From assembly GCA_963731205.1 (NCBI GenBank), contig CAVSUJ010000002.1:1612001-1676000 (forward strand): 64,000 nucleotides of DNA, in the 5' to 3' direction. The stretch is from DATAZK01 sp963731205 (GTDB taxonomy: Bacteria > Actinomycetota > Actinomycetes > Frankiales > Frankiaceae). This document shows positions 52,852-61,173 of the stretch, one piece after another (the first letter of the stretch is position 1; each line of letters begins with the position of its first letter). The translations under genes were made by a program, and so were the position numbers. The notes beneath the pieces are model-generated. The model was not told where the DNA came from. It made no database searches and saw only the letters and a list, made by a program, of their open reading frames with translations.

Positions 52852-54543
52852 ATGTTCACCCTGGTAGTCGTGGGGCTGCTCGGCGGCCTGATCACCAGTC
52901 TTTCGCCATGCATCCTGCCGGTCCTGCCGATCGTGCTCACCGCCGGGATGACGAGTCAGTCCGAGGAAGGTCGTCGGGTCCGGCGGCCGCTGCTGGTGGT
53001 CGCCGGGCTCGTCGCCAGCTTCAGCCTCGCGACCCTGTTCGGCTCGCTCGTCCTCAGCTCGCTGGACCTTCCCCAGGACACCCTGCGGGACGCGGGCATC
53101 GCGGTGCTGCTGCTGGTCGGTATCGGGCTGCTCGTCCCCAAGCTCGGCGATCTGCTCGAGCGTCCCTTCGCCAGATTGCAACGGCGGGCGGTGCGGCCCG
53201 GGAGCCAGGGCCTCGGGCTGGGGCTCGCGCTAGGTCTGGTCTTCGTGCCCTGCGCCGGGCCGGTGCTCGCCGCCATCGCCGTCGTCGGAGCGACGCATCG
53301 GGTGGGCCTCAGCGCGTTCGTCCTGACCCTCGCTTTCGCCGTCGGGATCGCGCTGCCGCTGCTGGCTTTTGCCCTCGCCGGCGAGCAGGCCAGCCGGCGG
53401 ATCGGAGTCTTTCGCCGGCGGATGCGCGAGGTTCGCCTGGGCGGCGGCGTGCTCATGATCGGGGTGGCGCTGGCGATCGCGTTCAACCTCACCGACGGCT
53501 TGCAGCGGCTCGTCCCCGGCTACACCAGCACCTTGCAGAACAAGATCGAGAACAACGCTTCGGCCCAGAAGCAGCTGCACAAGCTGACCTCCACGACCAA
53601 GGGCGTCCCGATGATGCTCACCACGTGTCAGGAAGGGGCGAGCAACCTGCGCAACTGCGGGCCCGCGCCGGACTTCGCCGGGATCAGCACGTGGCTGAAC
53701 ACCCCTGACGGCAAACCGCTTTCACTGGCAGGCCTGAAGGGCCACGTCGTCCTGCTCGACTTCTGGACGTACTCCTGCATCAACTGCCAGCGCACCCTGC
53801 CCCACGTCGAGGCCTGGTACCAGGCGTACAAAGCCGCCGGCTTCGAGGTCGTCGGAGTTCATACGCCGGAGTTCGCCTTCGAGCACGTCACGTCCAACGT
53901 CCAGGCCGCTGCCCATTCACTGGGCGTGAAATACCCGATCGCCATCGACAACGGCTACGACACCTGGGACGCCTACAACAACCAGTACTGGCCGGCGGAA
54001 TACCTGATCGACGCCACCGGCAACATTCGCCACATCGTCTTCGGCGAGGGCGACTACTCCAGCACCGAGAAGCTGATCCGCCAGCTGCTCACTGCCGCCC
54101 ACCCGGCGACCCAGCTGGGCAAGGACACCGGCGTCGCTGACACCACCCCGACCGAGCCGCAGACGGCGGAGTCCTACGTGGGCTACGAGGAGTCGCAGAA
54201 CGCCGCGCAATCGCTGGTGCAGAACCAGACCTTCGACTATCAGCTGCCCAGCTCGATCGAGCAGGACACGTTCGCGCTCGGAGGCAACTGGAAGGACGGC
54301 GCGCAGGAAGCCACCGCCGGCACCGGCGCCAAGCTCGAGATCAACTACCAGGGCAAAGCGATCTACCTGGTGATCGGTGGGCAGGGCGACGTCACGGTCG
54401 ACGTGGGCAACCAGACGCGCACGATCAAGGTCTCGGGCGTGCCGCGGCTCTACACGCTGAACCAGACCGCAAAGAGCGAACGCCACCTGCTCACCCTCAG
54501 CGCCACTCCAGGCATCCAGGCCTACGACTTCACGTTCGGCTAG
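52852..54543 (+). CDS. DipZ-type fusion: CcdA-like membrane domain plus TlpA-like thioredoxin and C-terminal domain
   Basis: A 563-residue fusion. Residues 1-220 form a CcdA/DsbD-like membrane domain with about six helices and the conserved turns ITSLSPCILPVLPIVLTAG and FVPCAGPVLAAIAVVGATHR, each holding a redox Cys. Residues about 275-425 are an extracytoplasmic thioredoxin-like domain with VLLDFWTYSCINCQRTLPHV (CINC, Cys309 and Cys312). The last 120 residues are the beta-rich DipZ C-terminal domain (FALGGNWKDGAQEATAGTGA, AIYLVIGGQGDVTVDVGN). It passes reducing power across the membrane to outside thiols, as in the DipZ of mycobacteria. ATG 52852 is the first start after the hairpin. Confidence 0.85.
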   Translation: MFTLVVVGLLGGLITSLSPCILPVLPIVLTAGMTSQSEEGRRVRRPLLVVAGLVASFSLATLFGSLVLSSLDLPQDTLRDAGIAVLLLVGIGLLVPKLGDLLERPFARLQRRAVRPGSQGLGLGLALGLVFVPCAGPVLAAIAVVGATHRVGLSAFVLTLAFAVGIALPLLAFALAGEQASRRIGVFRRRMREVRLGGGVLMIGVALAIAFNLTDGLQRLVPGYTSTLQNKIENNASAQKQLHKLTSTTKGVPMMLTTCQEGASNLRNCGPAPDFAGISTWLNTPDGKPLSLAGLKGHVVLLDFWTYSCINCQRTLPHVEAWYQAYKAAGFEVVGVHTPEFAFEHVTSNVQAAAHSLGVKYPIAIDNGYDTWDAYNNQYWPAEYLIDATGNIRHIVFGEGDYSSTEKLIRQLLTAAHPATQLGKDTGVADTTPTEPQTAESYVGYEESQNAAQSLVQNQTFDYQLPSSIEQDTFALGGNWKDGAQEATAGTGAKLEINYQGKAIYLVIGGQGDVTVDVGNQTRTIKVSGVPRLYTLNQTAKSERHLLTLSATPGIQAYDFTFG

Positions 54544-55169
54544 CGCGCGACCCAGGTCTGCATCGCAGCAACGCCGGGGCCGCTCAGCTGATCGATCAGT
54601 GCGGGACGGCCGAGCAATGCGAGGGCCAGCGCGATCGCCGGGCCGCTCACCTCGTCGCCCGAACCGTGCGACCAGTCGAGGTCCGTTGCTGAAAACCGTA
54701 GCGGCGGCAGCGGTTTCCCGACGAACCCGCGCTGCGCCTTCTTGGAGACGACGAAGTCGAGCGTGGCGGCCCAGGGTTCGACCGGGCGGACGGTCTGGAG
54801 CCCGAGCGGGACCCGGATGTCCTGGCCGTGCACGAGGATGTCGGTCAGCGGGGCCACCGATCCCATTCCGGGCGGCGCGAAGCGACCCTCGGCGTGGGTG
54901 CGGATGTCGGCGACGATCTCCTGTGGAGAATGCTTCGCCTCTCGCGCGGTCATGGCCACGTTGGCGCGCTCGAAGTTGAATCGCGACGCCGCGAACGTCA
55001 CCAGGAAGCGTCCGACGTTGATCTTGTTCGGGACGACCAGGTGAGCAGCGACGTCACGAACCGTCCACGCGCCGCACAGGCTGCGCGTCGCCCACTGCGC
55101 GTCGTCGAGCGTCTCGAGCTGGTCCGCGAGCGCGCGCCGTTCGGCCGCGATCGTCGCCCAATGCTCCAT
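54540..55169 (-). CDS. Maleylpyruvate-isomerase-family mycothiol-dependent protein (DinB-like)
   Basis: A 209-residue four-helix DinB-like protein of the mycothiol S-transferase group. The opening ERRALADQLETLDDAQWATR is followed by SLCGAWTVRDVAAHLVVPN, where the conserved W-T-V-R-D-V-A-A-H-L holds the metal-binding His; later LTDILVHGQDIRVPLGL supplies the second His. These enzymes use mycothiol for isomerisation or conjugation. It is convergent with dipZ, overlapping it by four bases. Confidence 0.75.
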   Translation of the reverse strand: MEHWATIAAERRALADQLETLDDAQWATRSLCGAWTVRDVAAHLVVPNKINVGRFLVTFAASRFNFERANVAMTAREAKHSPQEIVADIRTHAEGRFAPPGMGSVAPLTDILVHGQDIRVPLGLQTVRPVEPWAATLDFVVSKKAQRGFVGKPLPPLRFSATDLDWSHGSGDEVSGPAIALALALLGRPALIDQLSGPGVAAMQTWVAR

Positions 55170-55195
55170 GGCGCGAGGCTACGAGCAGGTGCCGG

Positions 55196-55459
55196 TCAGC
55201 GGCGGGCGGCGACGTAGAACGTGTCCTGCTCGTCGCCCGGCACGCGCACCACGTAACCGGCGGCCTTCACGGTCTTCAATGCCAGCGCGAAGAGGTCGGA
55301 GCCGTTCGGAGGGCTTTGCACATCGGCGAAAACCATCACTTCATCCGGGCCATTCGGGCTGACGTGGATGCCCTCGCGGGTACTGGATGCGGGGAGAAGC
55401 CCGGCGCGGCGAAGACACGCCGAAACCGTGGGCGCAGAGAGGGTCACACCCTTCACCAT
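55196..55459 (-). CDS. Small protein of unknown function downstream of the AfsR-like gene
   Basis: An 87-residue protein I do not recognise. It has a fragment-like alpha/beta layout (VTLSAPTVSACLRRAGLL, then EGIHVSPNGPDEVMVFADVQ and LALKTVKAAGYVVRVPGDEQ, closing with DTFYVAARR). The text suggests a small sensor or RNA-binding-like domain, without a named family. ATG 55459 lies three bases after the AfsR-like stop, so it is co-transcribed and probably translated by coupling. Confidence 0.5.
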   Translation of the reverse strand: MVKGVTLSAPTVSACLRRAGLLPASSTREGIHVSPNGPDEVMVFADVQSPPNGSDLFALALKTVKAAGYVVRVPGDEQDTFYVAARR

Positions 55460-55462
55460 CCT

Positions 55463-58400
55463 CTATCGCGGGTCGGAGCGGGGCACCGACGGTGAAACTG
55501 GTCTCGAGATTTGGCTCGCGAGCAACGCGATCGCGTCTGCTCTGGGGGTCGCTCGGCCTGCTGCGACCTCGCGTTCGGCGGCCTCGGCATCGAGGCCGGC
55601 AGCCTCCCGAGCAGCAGAAACGAGCTTGGGAGTGCGTGGTTCGCTGAGGTCTCGAGCCCCGCGTACCGAATCCGAGGCACCGAGCAGCCGGAGGGCGAGC
55701 AGTGGCTGGCCGGACGCCAGGATCAGCTCCGCGAGCTTGACCCCGATCAGCGCGACGACGGGCATGTCGTGGGACGCGAGCCCGAGCTCCCAGGCCAGTG
55801 CGAGGTGCTCGAAGGCCTCGTCGACCGAGTCCAGGCTCTGTTCGAGGTCGGCGAGGGCGCAATACATCGACGCGAGCGCCTGCGGTGCGACGTTATGGAC
55901 CGTCCTCGCGCGCTCGATGGCTTCGAGGGTGAAGTCGCGCGCGGCAACGGTGTCGCCGTCCTGTGCCAGCTGCTGAGCGATCGCGAAATCCGTCATCAGC
56001 AGGATGGAGAACGCGCCCCGGTCGAGGGCGAGCTCGCGCGCTCGCTGCATGGCCTGGCGGGCCCGAACCTGGTCGCCGTGCCGGTCCAGCGCCATGCCGC
56101 TGCGCAGCAAGAGGTAGGAGACGTCGTCGGCCGAGCCGAGCTCCTCGAGCAGCTCGACGGCCTCCTGGTACTGCTCGACGGCCGAGGCCAGTTCGCCGTC
56201 GAGCACAGCCACGCTGGCCGAGGTCGACAGCGCCATCGCGATGCCCCAGCGATCGCCCGCCTCGCGAAAGCCTTCGAGAGCCAGGAAGCTGGACTCCCGG
56301 ACGCCTGCCATGTCGCCGGAGTTCTCGGCGATGAGGCCACGGACGAGCTGGAGCGCGGCCCGCGCCCACGGATCGGGGTGGCTCATCTGACGCTCGATCG
56401 CCGCCATCGCTGCGCGCTCGTCGCCGACGATCAGGGCGAGCCCTGGTTCCAGCATCGCCACCAGCGGGTGCTGGCCGGCGACGTCCGCCGCATTGAGAGC
56501 GGCCAGCAGCCGCTCGGCACGCTCGCGGTGCTCGGCGGGGTCCGCCGCGCTCCCGATGAGGCTGAACGACCAGCCGACCAGGGCGAGCGCGGAGCTCGGA
56601 TGCTGCGCCGCTCCCGGTAGGTCGATGATCTGGCCGAGCCAGGTGCGCGCCTCGACGTCGCCGCCCACCAGGTGCCAGTACCAGGCGAGCGCCGCGCCGA
56701 GGCGCACGGCCGTCGAGACATCGGGGCTGTCGATGCAGAAACGCAGCGCTGCATTGAGGTTTTCGCGTTCGGCGCTGAGCCGGTGCACATAAGTCATCTG
56801 CTCCGGGGCGCGCAGCCGGGGCTCGGCCTCCTCGGCGAGCGCACAGAAATATTCGGCGTGCGCGGCGCGTACCTCATCGGTGCGGCCCTGGATGGTGAGC
56901 TGCTCGGTGCCGTACTCGCGGAGCGTTTCGAGCATTCGCCACCGCAGCGCGTTGCCGCCGACGGGCTGCAGGATCGACTTGTCGGCGAGGGCGGCGAGCA
57001 GCTCGAGAGTGTCGTCGTAGCTCGCCCCGCTGACGGCCATGGCACTCTCGACCGTCATCCCGCCGTGGAAGACGGCGAGCGATTCGGCGAGCCGGCGCTC
57101 CTCGGAGGTGAGCAGCTCCCAGCTCCACGCGACGACCGAGCGCAGCGTCTGGTGGCGGGCGACGGCAGTGCGGCTGCCTCCGGTCAGCAGCCGGAAGCGG
57201 TCGGCGAGGCGGGCGGCGACGACCTCCACCGGCAGCGTGCGCAGCCGTGCGGCCGCGAGCTCGATGGCGAGTGGGAGCCCGTCGAGGCGACGGCAGATCT
57301 CGACGACCGGCTGCACGGTCTTGGCGTCCACGGCAAATCCGGGGCAGACGGCGTCGGCGCGGTCGGCGAACAGGCGTACCGATGCGAACTCGAGTGCGCG
57401 TTCGCCGGTGAGCCCCGTTTCGGGCATGGCCAGTGGAAGCACCGGGCAGATCGCCTCACCGAAGATGGCCAGCGGCTCCCGGCTGGTGGCCAGGATGCGC
57501 AACTGCGGGCAATGGGTGAGCAGATGGTCGGCGACCCGCGCGGCGGCCTCCACGAGGTGCTCACAGTTGTCCAGAACCAGCAGCAACCGCCGACCGGACA
57601 GCAGATCGACGAGCCGGCTGAGCGCATCCCGGTCGGTCGTCGACAGGGAGTCGAGCAGGTTCGTCTCCCGGGCCGAGAGCGCACCGAACACGGCCGCGGG
57701 GAGATCGTCAGGATCGTTGACGGGCGCCAGCTCCACGAGCCAGACACCGGCCGGCACGTCGGTCGCCGCTCGCGCCGCCGCGATGGCGAGCCGGGTCTTG
57801 CCGGCGCCGCCGGGGCCGGTCAGCGTCACCAGCCGGCTGGTGGACATGAGGTGCTCCAGGCGATCGAGCTCCTTGGCGCGTCCGACGAAGCTGGTGATCG
57901 CGGTCGGCAAGTTGTTGCGTGCGTGATCAGGCGAGCCGTTGGAGACGCCGACCAGGACCGACTGACGGGCAGCGGCCAGCTCGGGCGACGGGTCGAGCCC
58001 CAGCTCCTCCACGAGCGAGGTCCTGGTGCGGTCATACGCGGCCAGCGCGTCAGCCTGCCGCCCGGCTGCCGCAAGCGCGCGTACGAGCTGTGCAGCGGAA
58101 CGCTCCCGCAACGGATCGGCACCGACGAGGACTTCGAGTTCGGGGACGAGCTCGGCGCCGCGGCCGAGCTGCAGCACCGCTTCGCGGCAGTCCTCCTCGA
58201 CGCCGAGATGCAGCTGCTCCAGATGACTCACGTATGGCTGCGTGAAGCTCGCACCATCGAGATCCGCGAGGGGCGCGCCGCGCCAGAGTGCTTGCGCCTG
58301 CTCGAGCAACGTCGCCGCCGCCGTCGAGTCGCCCTTGCGCAACGCGGTCCGGCCTTGCGCGGCGAGCTCTTCGAACTGCGTCACGTCGACCGCGTCGGCG

Positions 58401-58681
58401 GCAATGGCGAGGCGATAGCCCGAGGCCGACGACTCCAGCGTCGAAGGCGCGGGAAGCAGCCGGCGAAGCCGGGATACCAATGATTGCAGGGCATTCAGCG
58501 GGTCAGCGGGCGCTCCGGACTCACCGTCGCCCCACAGCTCGTCCACGAGCGTCGACGCGCTGACCCAGCGCCCGGGCTCGAGCGCGAGCCGTACAAAAAG
58601 TGCGCGCAGCCGACTGCCGCCGATGGCCACCGGTTGGCCGTCGTGAACCACGACCAGAGGGCCGAGCAGGGCGACATGCAC
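55463..58681 (-). CDS. AfsR/SARP-family regulator with NB-ARC-like ATPase and TPR repeats
   Basis: A 1072-residue regulator. Residues 1-95 are the winged-helix DNA-binding domain (MHVALLGPLVVVHDGQPVAI, then LRALFVRLALEPGRWVSAST and VSRLRRLL), and 96-245 the bacterial transcriptional activation domain (VDVTQFEELAAQGRTALRKG, then LVRALAAAGRQADALAAYDR). An NB-ARC-type ATPase follows with Walker A LVTLTGPGGAGKTRLAIAAA, Walker B RRLLLVLDNCEHLVEAAARV and ILATSREPL. The last 450 residues are TPR-like helices. Such proteins activate nearby secondary-metabolism or catabolic genes in response to ATP and a signal. The small gene 55196-55459 follows it. No target site was identified. Confidence 0.9.
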   Translation of the reverse strand: MHVALLGPLVVVHDGQPVAIGGSRLRALFVRLALEPGRWVSASTLVDELWGDGESGAPADPLNALQSLVSRLRRLLPAPSTLESSASGYRLAIAADAVDVTQFEELAAQGRTALRKGDSTAAATLLEQAQALWRGAPLADLDGASFTQPYVSHLEQLHLGVEEDCREAVLQLGRGAELVPELEVLVGADPLRERSAAQLVRALAAAGRQADALAAYDRTRTSLVEELGLDPSPELAAARQSVLVGVSNGSPDHARNNLPTAITSFVGRAKELDRLEHLMSTSRLVTLTGPGGAGKTRLAIAAARAATDVPAGVWLVELAPVNDPDDLPAAVFGALSARETNLLDSLSTTDRDALSRLVDLLSGRRLLLVLDNCEHLVEAAARVADHLLTHCPQLRILATSREPLAIFGEAICPVLPLAMPETGLTGERALEFASVRLFADRADAVCPGFAVDAKTVQPVVEICRRLDGLPLAIELAAARLRTLPVEVVAARLADRFRLLTGGSRTAVARHQTLRSVVAWSWELLTSEERRLAESLAVFHGGMTVESAMAVSGASYDDTLELLAALADKSILQPVGGNALRWRMLETLREYGTEQLTIQGRTDEVRAAHAEYFCALAEEAEPRLRAPEQMTYVHRLSAERENLNAALRFCIDSPDVSTAVRLGAALAWYWHLVGGDVEARTWLGQIIDLPGAAQHPSSALALVGWSFSLIGSAADPAEHRERAERLLAALNAADVAGQHPLVAMLEPGLALIVGDERAAMAAIERQMSHPDPWARAALQLVRGLIAENSGDMAGVRESSFLALEGFREAGDRWGIAMALSTSASVAVLDGELASAVEQYQEAVELLEELGSADDVSYLLLRSGMALDRHGDQVRARQAMQRARELALDRGAFSILLMTDFAIAQQLAQDGDTVAARDFTLEAIERARTVHNVAPQALASMYCALADLEQSLDSVDEAFEHLALAWELGLASHDMPVVALIGVKLAELILASGQPLLALRLLGASDSVRGARDLSEPRTPKLVSAAREAAGLDAEAAEREVAAGRATPRADAIALLASQISRPVSPSVPRSDPR

Positions 58682-58708
58682 CCCGCCAGTGTCTCAGTCT
58701 CCGACGGG

Positions 58709-59467
58709 CTACCCGGATTTCCGGGTCGGCTGGCTGACCACCAGCCAGGCAATGACATCGACGTTCAGCAGGCCGCTCGCGACAGACCCGTCGTCCTGCG
58801 TCGCCAGCTGCGTGATCTCGTCGGTGTCGATACCGCGCACGACGAGCTGCCCGTTGCCCTGCGTCGCGAGCAGTGGGCCGCCGCCGACCAGCAACCCCAT
58901 CGCGTCCAGGCGGTCGATGAAAGCCCAGTGCTCGCTCATGCCGGGCTGCTCGCGCGGATGGACACCGGGCTCCCAGCGCGGGCCGGGGGAGTGGGCGAGC
59001 ACGTGCCAGAGTTCGGGCTCCGCCTCCTCGTCGAGATGCGACGCGAGCTGCGCCACGACCACCGGCCAGCCGTTCTCGTATTCGGTACGCGAGCCGTCCG
59101 GATCAGCAAGCCGTTCCCATCCCCGGTGGAAGACCTCGACGAGGCTCCGGGTGGGCGCGAGTGCGGTGACCCGCAGCTCCACCTCGCTGGCCGGGTCCGT
59201 GCCGGGACGCCCGGGGTGCCAGGTCATGAGCAGTCCGTACGGCGGCTCCCAGCGCAGCACCGTGCCCCACACGTGACGCTCGCCGGCCGGCGTGGTCTCG
59301 ACCAGATCGTCGCCTTCGAAGGCCAGCGCCGACACGGGATCGCCTGAGCACGAGTGACCGGCGAGCGGCCACCAGGCCCCGATCTCCTTTGTCAGCGCCT
59401 CGAAGGCGCGCTCGGCGCTCACCCCGAGTTCGCGTGCCCGGCGCACCGGTGGCAGCGCCTCACTCAT
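58709..59467 (-). CDS. SRPBCC (AHSA1-like) domain fused to a YCII-like domain
   Basis: A 252-residue two-domain protein. Residues 1-145 are an SRPBCC/AHSA1 fold (LGVSAERAFEALTKEIGAWW, then GTVLRWEPPYGLLMTWHPGR and SLVEVFHRGWERLAD), a hydrophobic ligand pocket. Residues about 160-252 are YCII-like (WEPGVHPREQPGMSEHWAFI, LLVGGGPLLATQGNGQLVVR, and the final strand with VDVIAWLVV). SRPBCC genes directly behind an ArsR regulator are a common actinobacterial pair. It overlaps the arsR stop by eight bases. Confidence 0.75.
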   Translation of the reverse strand: MSEALPPVRRARELGVSAERAFEALTKEIGAWWPLAGHSCSGDPVSALAFEGDDLVETTPAGERHVWGTVLRWEPPYGLLMTWHPGRPGTDPASEVELRVTALAPTRSLVEVFHRGWERLADPDGSRTEYENGWPVVVAQLASHLDEEAEPELWHVLAHSPGPRWEPGVHPREQPGMSEHWAFIDRLDAMGLLVGGGPLLATQGNGQLVVRGIDTDEITQLATQDDGSVASGLLNVDVIAWLVVSQPTRKSG

Positions 59468-59774
59468 CCCTGCCTCCTGTGTCGGATAGGTGTGCGTCGA
59501 GGGCTGCGAGCACGTCGTCCCAGAACCCGGCGACCCACTCCTGGAGCACTCCGAGGCCGCCCGGCGCGACCGCGTACAACGTCTGCCGGCCGGCCTGCCG
59601 GGCGGTCACGAGGCCTGCCCCTTGCAGCACCTTCAGATGCCGGCTCACCGCAGGTCGGCTTACCGGAAGCGGCGCCGCGAGGCCGCCGACGGAACGCGGC
59701 CCGGCGCGTAGCTGCTCGAAAACGGCGCGGCGCGTGGGGTCACCCAGGGCGTCGAGCACCAGTGCTGCTTCCAC
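59460..59774 (-). CDS. ArsR-family transcriptional regulator
   Basis: A 104-residue winged-helix repressor: ALVLDALGDPTRRAVFEQLR, then RSVGGLAAPLPVSRPAVSRH with LKVLQGAGLVTARQAGRQTL and YAV. No metal-binding Cys cluster is present, so it is of the non-metal subgroup that is paired with SRPBCC proteins. GTG 59774 is preferred as start. Longer versions would have to translate through a 30-base palindrome that lies directly upstream and is better explained as this protein's own operator. Confidence 0.8.
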   Translation of the reverse strand: MEAALVLDALGDPTRRAVFEQLRAGPRSVGGLAAPLPVSRPAVSRHLKVLQGAGLVTARQAGRQTLYAVAPGGLGVLQEWVAGFWDDVLAALDAHLSDTGGRDE

Positions 59775-59802
59775 GACTGGTAACTCTAGAGTTACCAGTC
59801 GT
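59773..59802. promoter_or_regulatory. Perfect 30-bp palindrome, probable ArsR operator
   Basis: ACGACTGGTAACTCT followed by its exact reverse complement AGAGTTACCAGTCGT. The palindrome ends on the proposed GTG of the arsR gene and lies 111 bases upstream of the divergent amidohydrolase gene. Its length and symmetry fit binding of two dimers or one long-arm dimer of the ArsR protein. The core GGTAACTCTAGAGTTACC is AT-richer than the surroundings. Confidence 0.75.
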
Positions 59803-59913
59803 GCCGCGCAACCGCCCATGAATTGCGGGCCTTCTGACCGCGTGTCAGGATCTGCCACATACTCTGATTGCGACCCACGTCACACTCGCCCGCCGACTTC
59901 GAAGGGGCACTCC

Positions 59914-61173
59914 GTGACCCGCGATACGCACAACGACACCACGGCCCAGGATCGCTACACCGTGATCTCCGCCGATTGCCACGCGGGCGCCGACGTCCGC
60001 GGCTACCGCCCATTTTTGGAGAGCCGCTGGCACGACGAGTTCGACGCCTGGGCCGCCTCCTACCAGGTGCCGTATGAGGACCTGCTCGGCGACAAGGGCG
60101 AGCGCAACTGGGATTCCGACCGGCGCGTGGCCGACCTCGAGAGCGACGGCATCGTCGCCGAGGTCATCTTTCCCAACACGGTGCCGCCCTTCTTTCCCAA
60201 GGTTGCCCTGACCACGCAGCCTCCGGCAGCGAATGCGGGTGACTCGACGCGCCGCTGGGCCGGCCTGCAGGCACACAACCGCTGGCTCGCCGACTTCTGC
60301 CAGCAGGCGCCGGGCCGGCGCGCCGGCATCGCCCAGATCATGCTGCAGGACATCGACGCGGCCGTGGAAGAAGTGCGCTGGGCACACGCCAACGGCCTGC
60401 GCGGCGGTGTGCTGCTGCCGGGCACCCCGCCCGGAAGCGGGCTGCCGCCGCTGCACGACATCGCGTACTACGAGCCGCTCTGGGCCGTCTGCGAAGAGCT
60501 GGGCATGCCGCTGAACCACCACTCCGGCAGTGCCGCACCGCCGATGGGGCCGACCAATGTCGATCAGGTGATCTTCCTGCTCGAGGTGACGTGGTGGGCC
60601 CATCGCGCGCTCACCGCTCTCATCACGTCCGGTGCGCTGGAACGCCACCCCGCCCTGCAACTGGTCTTCACCGAGCAGGGCACCGCATGGATCCCGCCGG
60701 AGCTCATGCGGCTCGACTACTTCTTCGACCGGATGGGCACCGCCGTCGGCTCGCAGGAGCACGTGTGGGGCGCCCCGGTCGTCTCCAAGCTGTCGCTCAA
60801 GCCCAGCGAGTACTGGGCGCGCCAGTGCCATGTCGGCGCCAGCTTCATGCGTGCCGACGAGGCGAAGCTGCGCGGCGCGGTCGGTGTCGACAAGATCATG
60901 TGGGGCAGCGACTACCCGCACAAGGAAGCCAGCTTCCCCTTCTCCCGCGAGGCGATCCGGCTGGCCTTCGCCGATTGCACACCCGCCGAAGCCGCCGCGA
61001 TCCTGGGCGGAAACGCCGCTGCCCTCTACGGTTTCGACCTCGCCGCCCTCGCGCCGCATGCGGCCCGGGTCGGTCCATCGGTGGAGGAGGTCTCACGTCC
61101 GCTGACGGTCGGTGAGGTGCCGCACGAAGCCGAGCGCTGCCCCGCCTTCGTCGGTTTCACCGGGGCGGCCTGA
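59914..61173 (+). CDS. Amidohydrolase family 2 metal-dependent hydrolase/decarboxylase (first of a pair)
   Basis: A 419-residue amidohydrolase-2 TIM-barrel protein: YTVISADCHAGADVRGYRPF takes the place of the HxH start, then the His in MPLNHHSGSAAPP, a middle-barrel TWWAHRALTALITSGALERH, and the late Asp in KIMWGSDYPHKEASFPFSRE. GTG 59914 is chosen because AAGGGG lies eight bases upstream. The family includes decarboxylases and hydrolases of aromatic or beta-keto acids (ACMSD-like). Its stop and the next start share a base (TGATG). It heads a probable operon of catabolic genes divergent from arsR. Confidence 0.8.
   Translation: MTRDTHNDTTAQDRYTVISADCHAGADVRGYRPFLESRWHDEFDAWAASYQVPYEDLLGDKGERNWDSDRRVADLESDGIVAEVIFPNTVPPFFPKVALTTQPPAANAGDSTRRWAGLQAHNRWLADFCQQAPGRRAGIAQIMLQDIDAAVEEVRWAHANGLRGGVLLPGTPPGSGLPPLHDIAYYEPLWAVCEELGMPLNHHSGSAAPPMGPTNVDQVIFLLEVTWWAHRALTALITSGALERHPALQLVFTEQGTAWIPPELMRLDYFFDRMGTAVGSQEHVWGAPVVSKLSLKPSEYWARQCHVGASFMRADEAKLRGAVGVDKIMWGSDYPHKEASFPFSREAIRLAFADCTPAEAAAILGGNAAALYGFDLAALAPHAARVGPSVEEVSRPLTVGEVPHEAERCPAFVGFTGAA

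Noticed and set aside
56672..58483. Long plus-strand open frame opposite the AfsR-like gene
   Set aside because: It is Gly/Glu/Arg-rich antisense shadow of the coding strand and lacks any domain.
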